Source of the DNA: a virus
IMG/VR virus record: IMGVR_UViG_3300020420_001038
Span: 22,866-86,865 of that record
Direction: 5' to 3' (one strand)
Length of the DNA stretch: 64,000 nt
The translations under genes and the position numbers were made by a program. The notes beneath the pieces were generated by a model. It searched no databases, had not been told where the DNA came from, and saw only the letters and a list, made by a program, of their open reading frames with translations. Positions within the stretch are counted from its first letter, which is position 1, and each line of letters begins with the position of its first letter. Positions 16,419 through 24,975 of the stretch are shown piece after piece.

Positions 16419-19400
16419 TTAGTTCCCTAATTTTGCTATTTCTCCTGTGTTTTTGATTCTCAACGGTATGTAAATGAATTCAACTGATTTCACAGGCTCA
16501 ATCGCTATATCTACATACAATTCGTTTCTGTCAATCCTAGTAGGAGTGTTGTTAGTGTCGTCACAAACTACTAAGAAGTCAAACAACGCTCTTTGACCAA
16601 CTAGTTCTAACAAGAATGATTCGATTGCGCCTTTAATCTCGTTTCTTGTTAATTCATCATTTGGTTCAAATATGAAAGGTTTCGCTACTGCATCTAGTTG
16701 TGTTCTTAGATACACTGCTAGTCTTGCCACGTTGATTCTATCTAATGCCGAACTTGCCGAAGTTTTCGTCAAGTTACCAAAGTTTACAATTCCTGCACCT
16801 GAGAAGAAAGTAATTGGATTTACTTTTACTTCATGCATTGAATCTCTCACTGACTCCGTTACAGATATTGTTTCGAATTCACCGGTTTTGCTGTCAATAT
16901 ATCCAACTGAAGTTGCATTGTCTACAATACCTCTTCTAGTTCCTGCTGGTGCAAACCATGGAAATGCAACATTGTCGTTGTTTGCCATTGTTCTTATCAT
17001 CATGTGTGAAGGTGGAACTACAATTTGTTTACTTGCGTTGTCAGTTGTCAATCCTGATGGGTAAAATACTCCTAAATATTCACTAGCACTTACTAGACCG
17101 TCTTCACCGTTGTCAGTTGCACCTGCTGTGTTGTTAGACCAATTAGTAATTGATGTAGCAGTGCCTTCCAATCTCATTGGTGTATCACCAATTATGAAAG
17201 CAGTATTGTTTCTGTCAGTGTTTAGATTAATCATGTTTTGGATCAATTCTGGATATCCAGGTGATGCAATAACATTGTAGCCTCTTTGGTCTTCACGTAT
17301 TGCTTGGTTAGTGTCCATCTCTGATTTTAATTGCTGTACAATAACTTTTCTCTGTGCTTTTCTTCCAAAAGTTCCTGAACCGTCAGTGTTGTTACTTGAT
17401 TTTGTAACCCATCTGTCTGGATAATAACCGCCGACTCCTTCGTTATTGTATCTTATGTTTCCTAAACCTGCTGATCCTGAACTTGGATATTTTGTTTCTG
17501 TAATATAACTGTTTTTATATTCTTTAACATTGTATCCGCTTCTTCTTGTGTTCCAAAGCATTATACCTTGTGGATATAAAACTGGATCTGGAGCATCTGG
17601 ATCTAAGAAAGAATCACTTAATAAGTCTTTGATTGAACTTGGTGAGCCAGCCTGTGTGCTATCGTTTGCATTTTTTTCCGCCGCAGTATGATATCTTGCA
17701 TCTGCAAACACAATACCATCTTCCGTCGTTTGGTCTGCTTTGTCAACTAACACCCATGCCGCACCAGTTGTTGTTACCGCAACTTGGTTTGCTGTGTTTG
17801 TTGAACTTAATGTTGCTGATGTGTTGTACTTGTAAATTTTTGGATAGTTTTCCAAATCACTTGTATCAATCCATAAGTCGTTGTCGACAAGTATAGTTCC
17901 ATCTGATTGTTTGTTTGGTGCTGTTGCACTAAACTGAGGACCATTTGGATCTGTGTTAGCGTAAACTTCTTTGTAACCTTTGAAAGTTGTTCCGTTGTGC
18001 ACCATAATGTCTGCTTCGTCTATGTTTGTGTTGTACCATAATGTACCGTCTGTTGGTTCATTTGTTGGTGAACTTACAGAAGCAGTGTAACTTAATCTTT
18101 TCCAGTTACTTGCCATTACGTCGTTACCTACAGTTGAGTCTTCTGAATCACCAGTTGGTGCAACATATAAGTTGTCAACTAATGTTGTAGAATTAGCAGT
18201 GAAAGTACCATAAGCATGAGCCGATCCTGCTCCGAAACCTGCATCTGCAATTGGAGTACCGCTTGTATCGTTCATTCTAAATTCACCACCTAGTTCGTGT
18301 GTAATTTTAATTGCGCCTTTGAATTCACCTGCACTTATTACTTCTGCTTTTAAATTTGTAAATCCTGCAGTTGTAAATGCAGTAACAAAATCCTCTGCAT
18401 CACCTAAAGTAGAACCATCACCTGAGATCATTGTAACAGTTTTTGCCGCGTTCAATGCCTCTTGGTTTTTAATTGATTCTCTTACTGTAAAACTTTCACC
18501 TGCTGTAAAACTTGGTGATGTGTTTTTAGATTGTATAACTGTTTTTCCACCTTCGTATCTGAAGAGTTGGAAATCACCTACATTTGGTGTAACGTCTTGT
18601 TGACCATCTGAACTTTGCTCAGTGATATTAAATTGTGTATACAATGCACCTGCACTCAAACCTGTTCCACCGTTTGCTGGATCTAGATTAAAGATTGCAG
18701 AATGATGTGTTGCGTGTAATGGAGATGCTACCGAACTAAAAGTTCCTGTTGCACCACTGTACAATTTAGAAATTATATTAGCACCTGCATTTGCAGATGT
18801 TGTTTTAAACCAAACTGAACCGTTCGGTCTATTTTCGTCTGCTGTTTTCCAAGTAGGTCTGTTAGTGTGTTTTGCTTGTAAAAATTTAGTTGCTTGTTTT
18901 GTACCTGCACTTATTCCTAAACCAGCAAGTAATCCAGTTCCTTCTTCGAATCTAAATGTGCCATTACCGCTTGTGGAATCTCCAAATGATAAACCATTGT
19001 AGAATAATTCTAAATTTCCTGTTGTTGCATTTACGCTCGATGATAATCCAGGAACATTTGCATTGTTAATTGCAGTGTTTACATCTGAAAGTGCTGTACC
19101 ACCAGTTTGGACTAGCACACCATTTATGTTCATGTTGTGTGAATTTGTTACCGTCGTTCCTGATGCCACTGTTAAAAATGGATGTGATTGATGCCATGCA
19201 ACTGAACCTAATTGTACCCAAGCATTACTTGAATTTTTTAGATAGATTTTGTTGCTTACGTGTGTTGTATTAATTGCGTAATCACCTTGTGATCCTATTG
19301 ATGTTTTTGGTATACCAGTTGATGCGTTTCCTACCAGGTCGGAAACTGAAGTAATCAATAGTGGTGTTTTTGCTGTAAATTTTTGATCTGTTCTTGACCA

Positions 19401-19847
19401 TTCAAATATTCCATATTGGCTTGTTGCAAGGTCAAACCAGTATGTACCGTCTGTTGGTCTCGCTGTCGGTGCCGATGCACTTCCAACTAGATCTGTTAAG
19501 TTTACATTTGCTCTTAAAATGTATGCTCTGTTAGCCAACCCTAAAAATGAGTAAGCCGCTTGTAAACCATATTCATTTAATTCGTAACCATGAATCGAGT
19601 TTCCAGATGCGTCTGAGTAGAATTTTGGATCTCCAAAAGTCTCTGTTAATTCTCTTTGTGATGAAATCAGTTGTACTTGATTAGCACTAGCAGTTGTTGT
19701 ACCTGCCGCTATACTTGAACCTGATCCCGCTAATTTGTCTTGTGCAGATGCTACAATAAAAAGTGGAGTTGTACCTGCGTCTGATGGTACATAAAAACTC
19801 TCGTTTATTACTGAAACGTCTACTCCTGGTGATGTTAAGTTTGCCAT
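16419..19847 (-). CDS. 18: Tail sheath protein gp18, unusually large
   Basis: 1,142 residues against 659 in T4. The N-terminus (TSPGVDVSVINESFYVPS) and the C-terminal contractile core (YNVIASPGYPEL, ITFFSGAGIVNFGNLT, NVARLAVYLRTQLD, YVDIAIEPVKSVEFIYIPL) are gp18. The middle holds several inserted Ser/Thr/Gly/Asn-rich beta domains with recurring PTDGT-x-WF/WY elements (for example RPTDGTYWFD and EPTDGTLWYN). These probably decorate the sheath surface. Strong AAGGAGA Shine-Dalgarno and an upstream late promoter. Confidence 0.93.
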   Translation of the reverse strand: MANLTSPGVDVSVINESFYVPSDAGTTPLFIVASAQDKLAGSGSSIAAGTTTASANQVQLISSQRELTETFGDPKFYSDASGNSIHGYELNEYGLQAAYSFLGLANRAYILRANVNLTDLVGSASAPTARPTDGTYWFDLATSQYGIFEWSRTDQKFTAKTPLLITSVSDLVGNASTGIPKTSIGSQGDYAINTTHVSNKIYLKNSSNAWVQLGSVAWHQSHPFLTVASGTTVTNSHNMNINGVLVQTGGTALSDVNTAINNANVPGLSSSVNATTGNLELFYNGLSFGDSTSGNGTFRFEEGTGLLAGLGISAGTKQATKFLQAKHTNRPTWKTADENRPNGSVWFKTTSANAGANIISKLYSGATGTFSSVASPLHATHHSAIFNLDPANGGTGLSAGALYTQFNITEQSSDGQQDVTPNVGDFQLFRYEGGKTVIQSKNTSPSFTAGESFTVRESIKNQEALNAAKTVTMISGDGSTLGDAEDFVTAFTTAGFTNLKAEVISAGEFKGAIKITHELGGEFRMNDTSGTPIADAGFGAGSAHAYGTFTANSTTLVDNLYVAPTGDSEDSTVGNDVMASNWKRLSYTASVSSPTNEPTDGTLWYNTNIDEADIMVHNGTTFKGYKEVYANTDPNGPQFSATAPNKQSDGTILVDNDLWIDTSDLENYPKIYKYNTSATLSSTNTANQVAVTTTGAAWVLVDKADQTTEDGIVFADARYHTAAEKNANDSTQAGSPSSIKDLLSDSFLDPDAPDPVLYPQGIMLWNTRRSGYNVKEYKNSYITETKYPSSGSAGLGNIRYNNEGVGGYYPDRWVTKSSNNTDGSGTFGRKAQRKVIVQQLKSEMDTNQAIREDQRGYNVIASPGYPELIQNMINLNTDRNNTAFIIGDTPMRLEGTATSITNWSNNTAGATDNGEDGLVSASEYLGVFYPSGLTTDNASKQIVVPPSHMMIRTMANNDNVAFPWFAPAGTRRGIVDNATSVGYIDSKTGEFETISVTESVRDSMHEVKVNPITFFSGAGIVNFGNLTKTSASSALDRINVARLAVYLRTQLDAVAKPFIFEPNDELTRNEIKGAIESFLLELVGQRALFDFLVVCDDTNNTPTRIDRNELYVDIAIEPVKSVEFIYIPLRIKNTGEIAKLGN

Positions 19848-19886
19848 TATTCGTATTCTCCTTGCAAGTTTGTACGTATACTTTGT

Positions 19887-19895
19887 TATTTATTA
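19887..19895 (-). promoter_or_regulatory. Late promoter of gp18
   Basis: TAATAAATA on the minus strand, about 40 bases before the gp18 ATG, leaving a leader that contains the AAGGAGA ribosome-binding site. Confidence 0.6.
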
Positions 19896-19949
19896 GATCA
19901 TTACGTTTTTACGACAAAATTTACCATTATTTGGTGCCTATATAGGTGA

Positions 19950-19957
19950 CGTAAATA
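19950..19957 (+). promoter_or_regulatory. Late-type motif 6 nt from the HNH-like gene start
   Basis: CGTAAATA then CAATAT then ATG at 19964. Same geometry as the late genes with predicted leaderless starts; one mismatch more than the best sites. Confidence 0.35.
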
Positions 19958-19963
19958 CAATAT

Positions 19964-20323
19964 ATGAATATAGGCATCAGACCGTTGTGCGTTCAGTGTA
20001 AGGTTAAGCCAAGAGCCTACGGGTATAAGAAGGGCACCAAGATATATTGGCGTAGGTTATGTGATACATGCAACAGGAAGAAATCACATAAAAAAATAGG
20101 CGGTATTACGCCTTTGCAACGTTCTGGCTATAAAAAAAGGAATAAATGCGAGTTGTGTGGTTTCAAGGCACAAGACAGCATACAACTTGATGTGCTGTTT
20201 GTTGATGGGAATTTACGTAATACTAATGCTTCAAATCTTAAAACGGTTTGTGCCAATTGTCAAAGACTCAGTAGTGTTAGAAGACTTGGATGGCGTGTTG
20301 GTGATCTCCAAGCCGATGATTAG
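19964..20323 (+). CDS. HNH/zinc-finger endonuclease-like protein
   Basis: 119 residues with two Cys pairs in the N-terminal part (CVQC, CDTC) and a second cluster CELCGF...DVLFVDGNLRNTNASNL...CANCQ. The latter has the treble-clef HNH layout (xDG-x-N-x-NL-x-CxxC), although the first catalytic His is replaced in the VLFVDG motif. A nicking or structural nucleic-acid-binding role is plausible. Its 3' end overlaps the gp1 gene antisense by 93 bases. No Shine-Dalgarno. Confidence 0.75.
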   Translation: MNIGIRPLCVQCKVKPRAYGYKKGTKIYWRRLCDTCNRKKSHKKIGGITPLQRSGYKKRNKCELCGFKAQDSIQLDVLFVDGNLRNTNASNLKTVCANCQRLSSVRRLGWRVGDLQADD

Positions 20324-20872
20324 ATCATCTACTTTTTTGTATAATTCTTCCTTTGTTCCATCGTTGTCTATGATATAGTCAAATTTTGAATCTAACCAGT
20401 CCCACTCTGACTTATGGGCATTTTTTTCCTGCATTTCTTTTTGAGTAGGAAGGTCGCCTCTTTTTACACACACTATCTTTCCACCATGTGCTTTGATAAC
20501 TTTAATCTCATTAACAAATCTAGTATCAGATACAACAGTTTTTTCTCCCTTGTATCTCGATATCAAACTATCTATCCATATTGCATCATGCATATTGCCA
20601 CGCATTACTTCAGTACCAAAATACTGTAATACCCACCTAGGGGTCACTGGTTTGCCAAATTTTTCACTCCAAAAAGCATCGGGTTGTTCACGCCATTCTC
20701 TACTGACATCTGTGTTGCCTTCTAGTAATTCTCTATCCCAATTAAATATATTGGCAGTTGCGTCTTTTAGACTTTTGGCAAAAGAATCTCTTTTGAATCC
20801 ATGTTGTGCAACCAGTCTTTGAGCCACTGTGTCTTTACCAGACCCAATTAGTCCTACTATTCCTATTAACAT
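20231..20872 (-). CDS. 1: Deoxynucleoside monophosphate kinase gp1
   Basis: 213 residues with P-loop GLIGSGKDT (7-15), the Asp/Arg lid region and the gp1-type segment VLQYFGTEVMRG. The family phosphorylates dNMPs to dNDPs for phage DNA synthesis. The last ~26 residues (after LIIGLEI) are a Ser/Thr/Asn-rich tail encoded opposite the HNH-like gene and may be a recent extension. A near-consensus sigma70 promoter ends 6 bases before its ATG. Confidence 0.9.
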   Translation of the reverse strand: MLIGIVGLIGSGKDTVAQRLVAQHGFKRDSFAKSLKDATANIFNWDRELLEGNTDVSREWREQPDAFWSEKFGKPVTPRWVLQYFGTEVMRGNMHDAIWIDSLISRYKGEKTVVSDTRFVNEIKVIKAHGGKIVCVKRGDLPTQKEMQEKNAHKSEWDWLDSKFDYIIDNDGTKEELYKKVDDLIIGLEITNTPSKSSNTTESLTIGTNRFKI

Positions 20873-20878
20873 TAATTG

Positions 20879-20907
20879 ATTATACTACTTTTTTAGTCGT
20901 TTTTCAA
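20879..20907 (-). promoter_or_regulatory. Sigma70-type promoter of gp1
   Basis: Minus strand: TTGAAA (20902-20907), 17-bp spacer, TATAAT (20879-20884), then CAATTA and the ATG. Predicted transcription start is at the start codon or one base away. It overlaps the end of the upstream 60-residue gene. Confidence 0.7.
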
Positions 20908-21067
20908 TGACTTTTTTTGCCTCTTTTACCGCACCAAGTATAGATCTTCTTATATCTAGTTTTTTATTTTTCAAGGCACTAATAGACATATTTTCTAAAT
21001 CGTTTACGATTTCTTCCAACTCGTCAATATTACATTCATGATATCTTTTATATCTTTTATCTTCCAT
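20885..21067 (-). CDS. Small charged helical protein
   Basis: 60 residues (MEDKRYKRYHECNIDE, then two Lys/Arg/Glu-rich helices). It lies between gp13 and gp1, with TTAAATA 8 bases before the ATG and no Shine-Dalgarno. No recognised family. The composition fits a real phage coding region but the short length leaves doubt. Confidence 0.55.
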   Translation of the reverse strand: MEDKRYKRYHECNIDELEEIVNDLENMSISALKNKKLDIRRSILGAVKEAKKVIEKRLKK

Positions 21068-21099
21068 GGTACTATTATTTAAAATGATTGTATTATGAA

Positions 21100-21861
21100 T
21101 TAACCAATAACAAAACTGTGTGGAGTGCCACCCTCGGCATAATTGCCAATTTCCATGTCTAATTTTTCCATCTCGGCAACACCTTGTGCTTGTAACTGTG
21201 CACCGTTCAATTGTGTTCCACCTTGTGGTCCAGCAATGGTGCCAAACTTTCCTCTAGCCTCACCTAGCATAGTTTTTGATACTGCAAGTGTGTAATCTCT
21301 GATCCATGGTTTTGCATACACATCTTTGAATAATGTTATATCTGGTCTAAAATTGTCAGTGTGCATCAACACAGTTTCTTGATCCGATCTTGGTCTTTGT
21401 GTGATTGTTAATTTTTTTGTAGCAACATCGTAATGGAATTGAATAAATGAACCAAACAATTTTCCTACCAATTCTTGATAACTTGCAAAAGCAAAATACG
21501 TTGCAAGTCCACCAGTCGCACCTGCTCTTAACAAGTAAGTGTTTGTGTATGCTAAATTGAATGGTTCAAATAATGTACCACCTTCTCCACCTTCAGTCCT
21601 GGAACCTACTGTTCTTCTGAATAATTTTCTTACGTTTATCACCTCATCTGGTAAAATATATGTGTTTTGATTTTCCTTTAATTGTAGGAAAGCATATGAT
21701 TCTTCTACTGCATTTGAACTACGTTGTCTGTAACGATCTATTGCTCTGGTCAGCGCCGTTTGATAGTGTTTAGGGTCTAATTCCACATCTATCATGCCCT
21801 CGCCTAGATTGTTTTTTACGTAATCAAATATTTCTTGTTGACCTGTTTGAAGTTCTGACAT
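21100..21861 (-). CDS. 13: Neck protein gp13
   Basis: 253 residues starting MSELQTGQQEIFDYVKNNLG (ATG 21861; the frame is open further upstream but that would overlap the divergent gp14). The pattern EVINVRKLFRRTVGS, LRPRSDQETVLM-like RPRSDQETV, DVYAKPWIRDYTLAVSK and a flexible C-terminus match the head-to-tail connector gp13 of marine T4-like phages. It forms the ring under the portal that receives gp14. AATAAATA lies 5 bases before the ATG. Confidence 0.8.
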   Translation of the reverse strand: MSELQTGQQEIFDYVKNNLGEGMIDVELDPKHYQTALTRAIDRYRQRSSNAVEESYAFLQLKENQNTYILPDEVINVRKLFRRTVGSRTEGGEGGTLFEPFNLAYTNTYLLRAGATGGLATYFAFASYQELVGKLFGSFIQFHYDVATKKLTITQRPRSDQETVLMHTDNFRPDITLFKDVYAKPWIRDYTLAVSKTMLGEARGKFGTIAGPQGGTQLNGAQLQAQGVAEMEKLDMEIGNYAEGGTPHSFVIG

Positions 21862-21866
21862 ACTGA

Positions 21867-21874
21867 TATTTATT
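21867..21874 (-). promoter_or_regulatory. Late promoter motif, 5 nt from the gp13 ATG
   Basis: AATAAATA then TCAGT then ATG. Predicted start of transcription is the A of ATG. A second AATAAATA lies on the plus strand (21889-21896) facing gp14, making a compact divergent pair. Confidence 0.5.
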
Positions 21875-21904
21875 ACCTTTACCTGTGCAATAAATATGTA
21901 TGAT

Positions 21905-23071
21905 ATGCCAAGATTATCCATTTTTAAGCCAGAAAAAGGCAATGACTACAAATTCTTCGATCGCAACATCAGAGAGATGTTCACTGTGGGTGGAACGGAC
22001 CTACATTTTCACAAATATTTAGGACCTTACGATCAGGGCGATACAAACAAGGACGGTGAAGCATCACCAACAGAACCACAATATTCAGGCGACACATTAA
22101 ACGAAAAAACAATACAAGATCTATTATTTTTAGAAAACAGAGATAGAAAATATGCTCCGGACATTTATACTGTGCGTGGAATTTATAATGTTCAAGATAT
22201 AGATTTTAACTTATCTCAATTTGGTATGTTTTTAGCAAATGACACATTATTTTTGACTGTGCATTTGAATGATATTGTTGAAAGAATTGGAAGGAAACCA
22301 ATGGCCGGAGACGTTTTAGAATTTCCGCACCTGAAAGAAGACTATTCCTTAGATGAATCTATACCAATCGCACTCAAAAGATATTATGTTGTGGAGGATG
22401 TAAACAGAGCCGCGGAAGGATTTTCACAAACCTGGTGGCCACACCTATTAAGATTGAAATTAAAATCAATGGTTGACTCTCAGGAGTTCAGAGATATCAT
22501 AGGTGACGCAACAACAGAAGGTTCGTTAGCAAGTTACATGTCAACTTTCAACAGAGAAAAAACAATAAGTGACCAAGTTTTAAAACAAGCAGAAGCAGAT
22601 GCACCAAAATCAGGATTCAATTTCAAACAATATTATGTTGCACCGATTGATGAGAGAGGAAATATACGAACTAATAATGTTAATACTACAGATAGAATAA
22701 GTTCAGACAAAACAATTAATGCAACCATCGATACTCCTGCAAGTTCTCATTATGGATTTTATGTAGGCGGAGATGGTGTGGCACCAAATGGACATCCTGC
22801 TGGTTTTGGAATATCATTTCCAACTGCAAATATAGACAAGGGTGATTATTTCCTAAGGACTGATTATTTGCCGAACAGACTTTTTAGATATGATGGGAAT
22901 AGATGGATTAAAATTGAAGATTCTGTGCGTGTCACTATGTCAAATACAGACACAAGAGCAACATACAAAACCGGATTTGTTAACAATACTTCGTCAGATA
23001 CGATAAATGGTTTAACAGTAGAACAGAGACAATCGCTTACAAAAGCATTGAAACCAAAGGCTGACAATTAA
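21905..23071 (+). CDS. 14: Neck protein gp14
   Basis: 388 residues from MPRLSIFKPEKGNDY (ATG 21905; ATG 21896 would add three residues and collide with the promoter motif). Gp14 hallmarks: FFDRNIREMFTVGGTD, HKYLGP, an ENRDRKYAPDIY segment and EGFSQTWWPHLLRLK. The C-terminal half adds a longer domain than T4 gp14 (256 residues in total), with a DYFLRTDYLPNRLFRYDG unit of the kind seen in phage beta-domains. It completes the neck and binds the tail terminator. The gp15 gene follows directly. Confidence 0.85.
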   Translation: MPRLSIFKPEKGNDYKFFDRNIREMFTVGGTDLHFHKYLGPYDQGDTNKDGEASPTEPQYSGDTLNEKTIQDLLFLENRDRKYAPDIYTVRGIYNVQDIDFNLSQFGMFLANDTLFLTVHLNDIVERIGRKPMAGDVLEFPHLKEDYSLDESIPIALKRYYVVEDVNRAAEGFSQTWWPHLLRLKLKSMVDSQEFRDIIGDATTEGSLASYMSTFNREKTISDQVLKQAEADAPKSGFNFKQYYVAPIDERGNIRTNNVNTTDRISSDKTINATIDTPASSHYGFYVGGDGVAPNGHPAGFGISFPTANIDKGDYFLRTDYLPNRLFRYDGNRWIKIEDSVRVTMSNTDTRATYKTGFVNNTSSDTINGLTVEQRQSLTKALKPKADN

Positions 23072-24516
23072 TGTTACATTTTTACGACGGACAGGTTAGA
23101 AAATTTTTGACCCAATTCATGAGAATTTTGGGCAATTTTTCTATAGAAACAGGAAAAGCAAAAGACGACACTGTGAATCTAAGAGCAGTTCCAGTTGTGT
23201 ATGGTGATCCAACCAGACAGGTAGCGAATATCATTAGAAACAATTCGGAAAATGCAATGAATTACACACCGAGAATTGCTTGTTACGTTAGAGAACTGAA
23301 CTATGATAGAGAAAGAATGCAAAATCCTTATCATATTGAAAAGCAACATCTCAAAGAAAGAGACACAGATTCAGACGGAAACTACACAGACAAGTTAGGA
23401 GCAGGATACACAGTTGAAAAAGTTATGCCATCTCCTTTTAGATTAGAAGTTACGGCAGATATTTGGACATCTAACACCGATCAAAAATTACAATTATTGG
23501 AACAAATTTTGTATCTATTCAATCCAGATTTTGAAATACAAAAATCTGACAATTTTTTAGACTGGACAAGTCTAAGTTACGTTGAACTTACTGGAATAAC
23601 ATTCAGTTCAAGAACAATTCCTGTGGGTGCCGATACCGAAATTGATATTGCAACAATGACTTTCAGTATGCCAATATGGTTATCACCGCCTATAAAAGTT
23701 AAAAAATTAGGAGTTGTACAAAAAATTATAATGAGTGTGTATGACGATGACGGCGGAATAACAAAAGGATTGATAGATGGCACATTATTGACGAGAAGTT
23801 TTGTTACCCCAAATAATTTTGGATTATTAGTAACAGGCAATCAACTTAGATTACTTGGTACAACAGGAGTAAATGTAAGTTCGGGTGGAGACGGATTTTA
23901 TACAGGGGCAAAAGAACCTTCAAATTTTGACCCATTTGAAACTTTTGGTCCTCCTGTTAACTGGAAAACATTGATAAATCAATACGGCAAAGTCACAAAC
24001 GGCACATCGCAGATTAGGTTGAAGCAACCAAACGGAAATGAAATTGTCGGAACCATATCCACATCACCTTTAGAAGATACGATTTTACTGTATAACATTG
24101 ATTCAGATACTATACCGGCAAATACTCTTGTGAATGTTAAAAAAATTATAAATCCATCAACATTTGCACCGACTAATCCGCAAAATGGAGATAGATATTT
24201 GATAATTGACGAAATAGGTGATTCCACAGCAACAGTATCCAACCCAACATGGGGCACTTTGGTGGCTAGTGTTGGCGATATAATACAATACAATTCGGCT
24301 TCAAGTATATGGCAAAAAGTATTTGATGCAAGTCATCCAGACTCAACTCAACATTACGTAACGAATACTCATACAGGTATTCAATACAGGTTTAATGGCA
24401 TTGAATGGGTTAAATCATACGAAGGTGTGTACACTGCTGGTAAATGGAGCATTGTTTTAGATGGCGGATATACAGCAAATGATGATGCTTCTGGACAAGA
24501 CGCAACTACTCCTTGA
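23071..24516 (+). CDS. 15: Tail terminator / sheath stabiliser gp15
   Basis: 481 residues (T4 gp15 is 272). The N-terminal 230 residues are gp15: FYDGQVRKFLTQFMRILGNF, VPVVYGDPTRQVA, MPSPFRLEVTADIWTSN, LYLFNPDFEIQ and MTFSMPIWLSPP. The remainder is an added beta-rich domain ending in repeats with NPQNGDRYLI and HTGIQYRFNGIEWV, a surface-type module also seen in gp14 and gp18 here. Start overlaps the gp14 stop by one base (TAATG). Confidence 0.87.
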   Translation: MLHFYDGQVRKFLTQFMRILGNFSIETGKAKDDTVNLRAVPVVYGDPTRQVANIIRNNSENAMNYTPRIACYVRELNYDRERMQNPYHIEKQHLKERDTDSDGNYTDKLGAGYTVEKVMPSPFRLEVTADIWTSNTDQKLQLLEQILYLFNPDFEIQKSDNFLDWTSLSYVELTGITFSSRTIPVGADTEIDIATMTFSMPIWLSPPIKVKKLGVVQKIIMSVYDDDGGITKGLIDGTLLTRSFVTPNNFGLLVTGNQLRLLGTTGVNVSSGGDGFYTGAKEPSNFDPFETFGPPVNWKTLINQYGKVTNGTSQIRLKQPNGNEIVGTISTSPLEDTILLYNIDSDTIPANTLVNVKKIINPSTFAPTNPQNGDRYLIIDEIGDSTATVSNPTWGTLVASVGDIIQYNSASSIWQKVFDASHPDSTQHYVTNTHTGIQYRFNGIEWVKSYEGVYTAGKWSIVLDGGYTANDDASGQDATTP

Positions 24517-24541
24517 TAATTTGCAATTAAATTGTTATAAT
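24513..24541 (+). promoter_or_regulatory. Sigma70-type promoter of the Nudix gene
   Basis: TTGATA (24513-24518), 17-bp spacer, TATAAT (24536-24541), then AGTTT and ATG. A textbook host promoter whose predicted start falls on the first base of the ATG. It overlaps the gp15 stop codon. Confidence 0.75.
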
Positions 24542-24546
24542 AGTTT

Positions 24547-24975
24547 ATGAAAGATAATATAATTTGTTCGGGTGCGTTGTTTTATTCAACCTCTACCAAA
24601 CGTTTCTTGTTCCTACAAAGGACAGATAAAAAAACACAAGGCACATGGGGATTGGTAGGCGGACTTGCACGTAGTACGGAATCTGCATTCGAAGGATTAA
24701 AAAGGGAAATAGAGGAGGAAGTAGGTGATACTCCAAAGTTCAAAAAAGTTATTCCGTTAGAGATGTTCACATCCAATGATCAAAAATTTTATTTTCACAC
24801 ATATTTGATAGCAATCGATTCAGAATTCATACCAAAACTTAACGAGGAACATTCGGGATATTGTTGGACAGCCTTCGAATGCTGGCCAAAAAATCTACAT
24901 GGTGGATTAAGGAATACACTTAATAATAAAAGTATAAAAGGTAAGTTGCAGACTATATTAGATTTGATAGTTTAA
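24547..24975 (+). CDS. Nudix hydrolase
   Basis: 142 residues with a full Nudix box from Gly39 to Gly60: G, five residues, Glu45, seven residues, then REIEEEVG. The family cleaves nucleoside diphosphates linked to another moiety; in phages substrates include NDP-sugars, ADP-ribose, Ap4A or oxidised dNTPs. A WGLVGG lead-in and HTYLIAIDSEF segment complete the fold. It has its own host-type promoter and no Shine-Dalgarno, so it is probably expressed early although it sits among late genes. Tail-to-tail overlap of 4 bases with the fibre gene. Confidence 0.92.
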   Translation: MKDNIICSGALFYSTSTKRFLFLQRTDKKTQGTWGLVGGLARSTESAFEGLKREIEEEVGDTPKFKKVIPLEMFTSNDQKFYFHTYLIAIDSEFIPKLNEEHSGYCWTAFECWPKNLHGGLRNTLNNKSIKGKLQTILDLIV

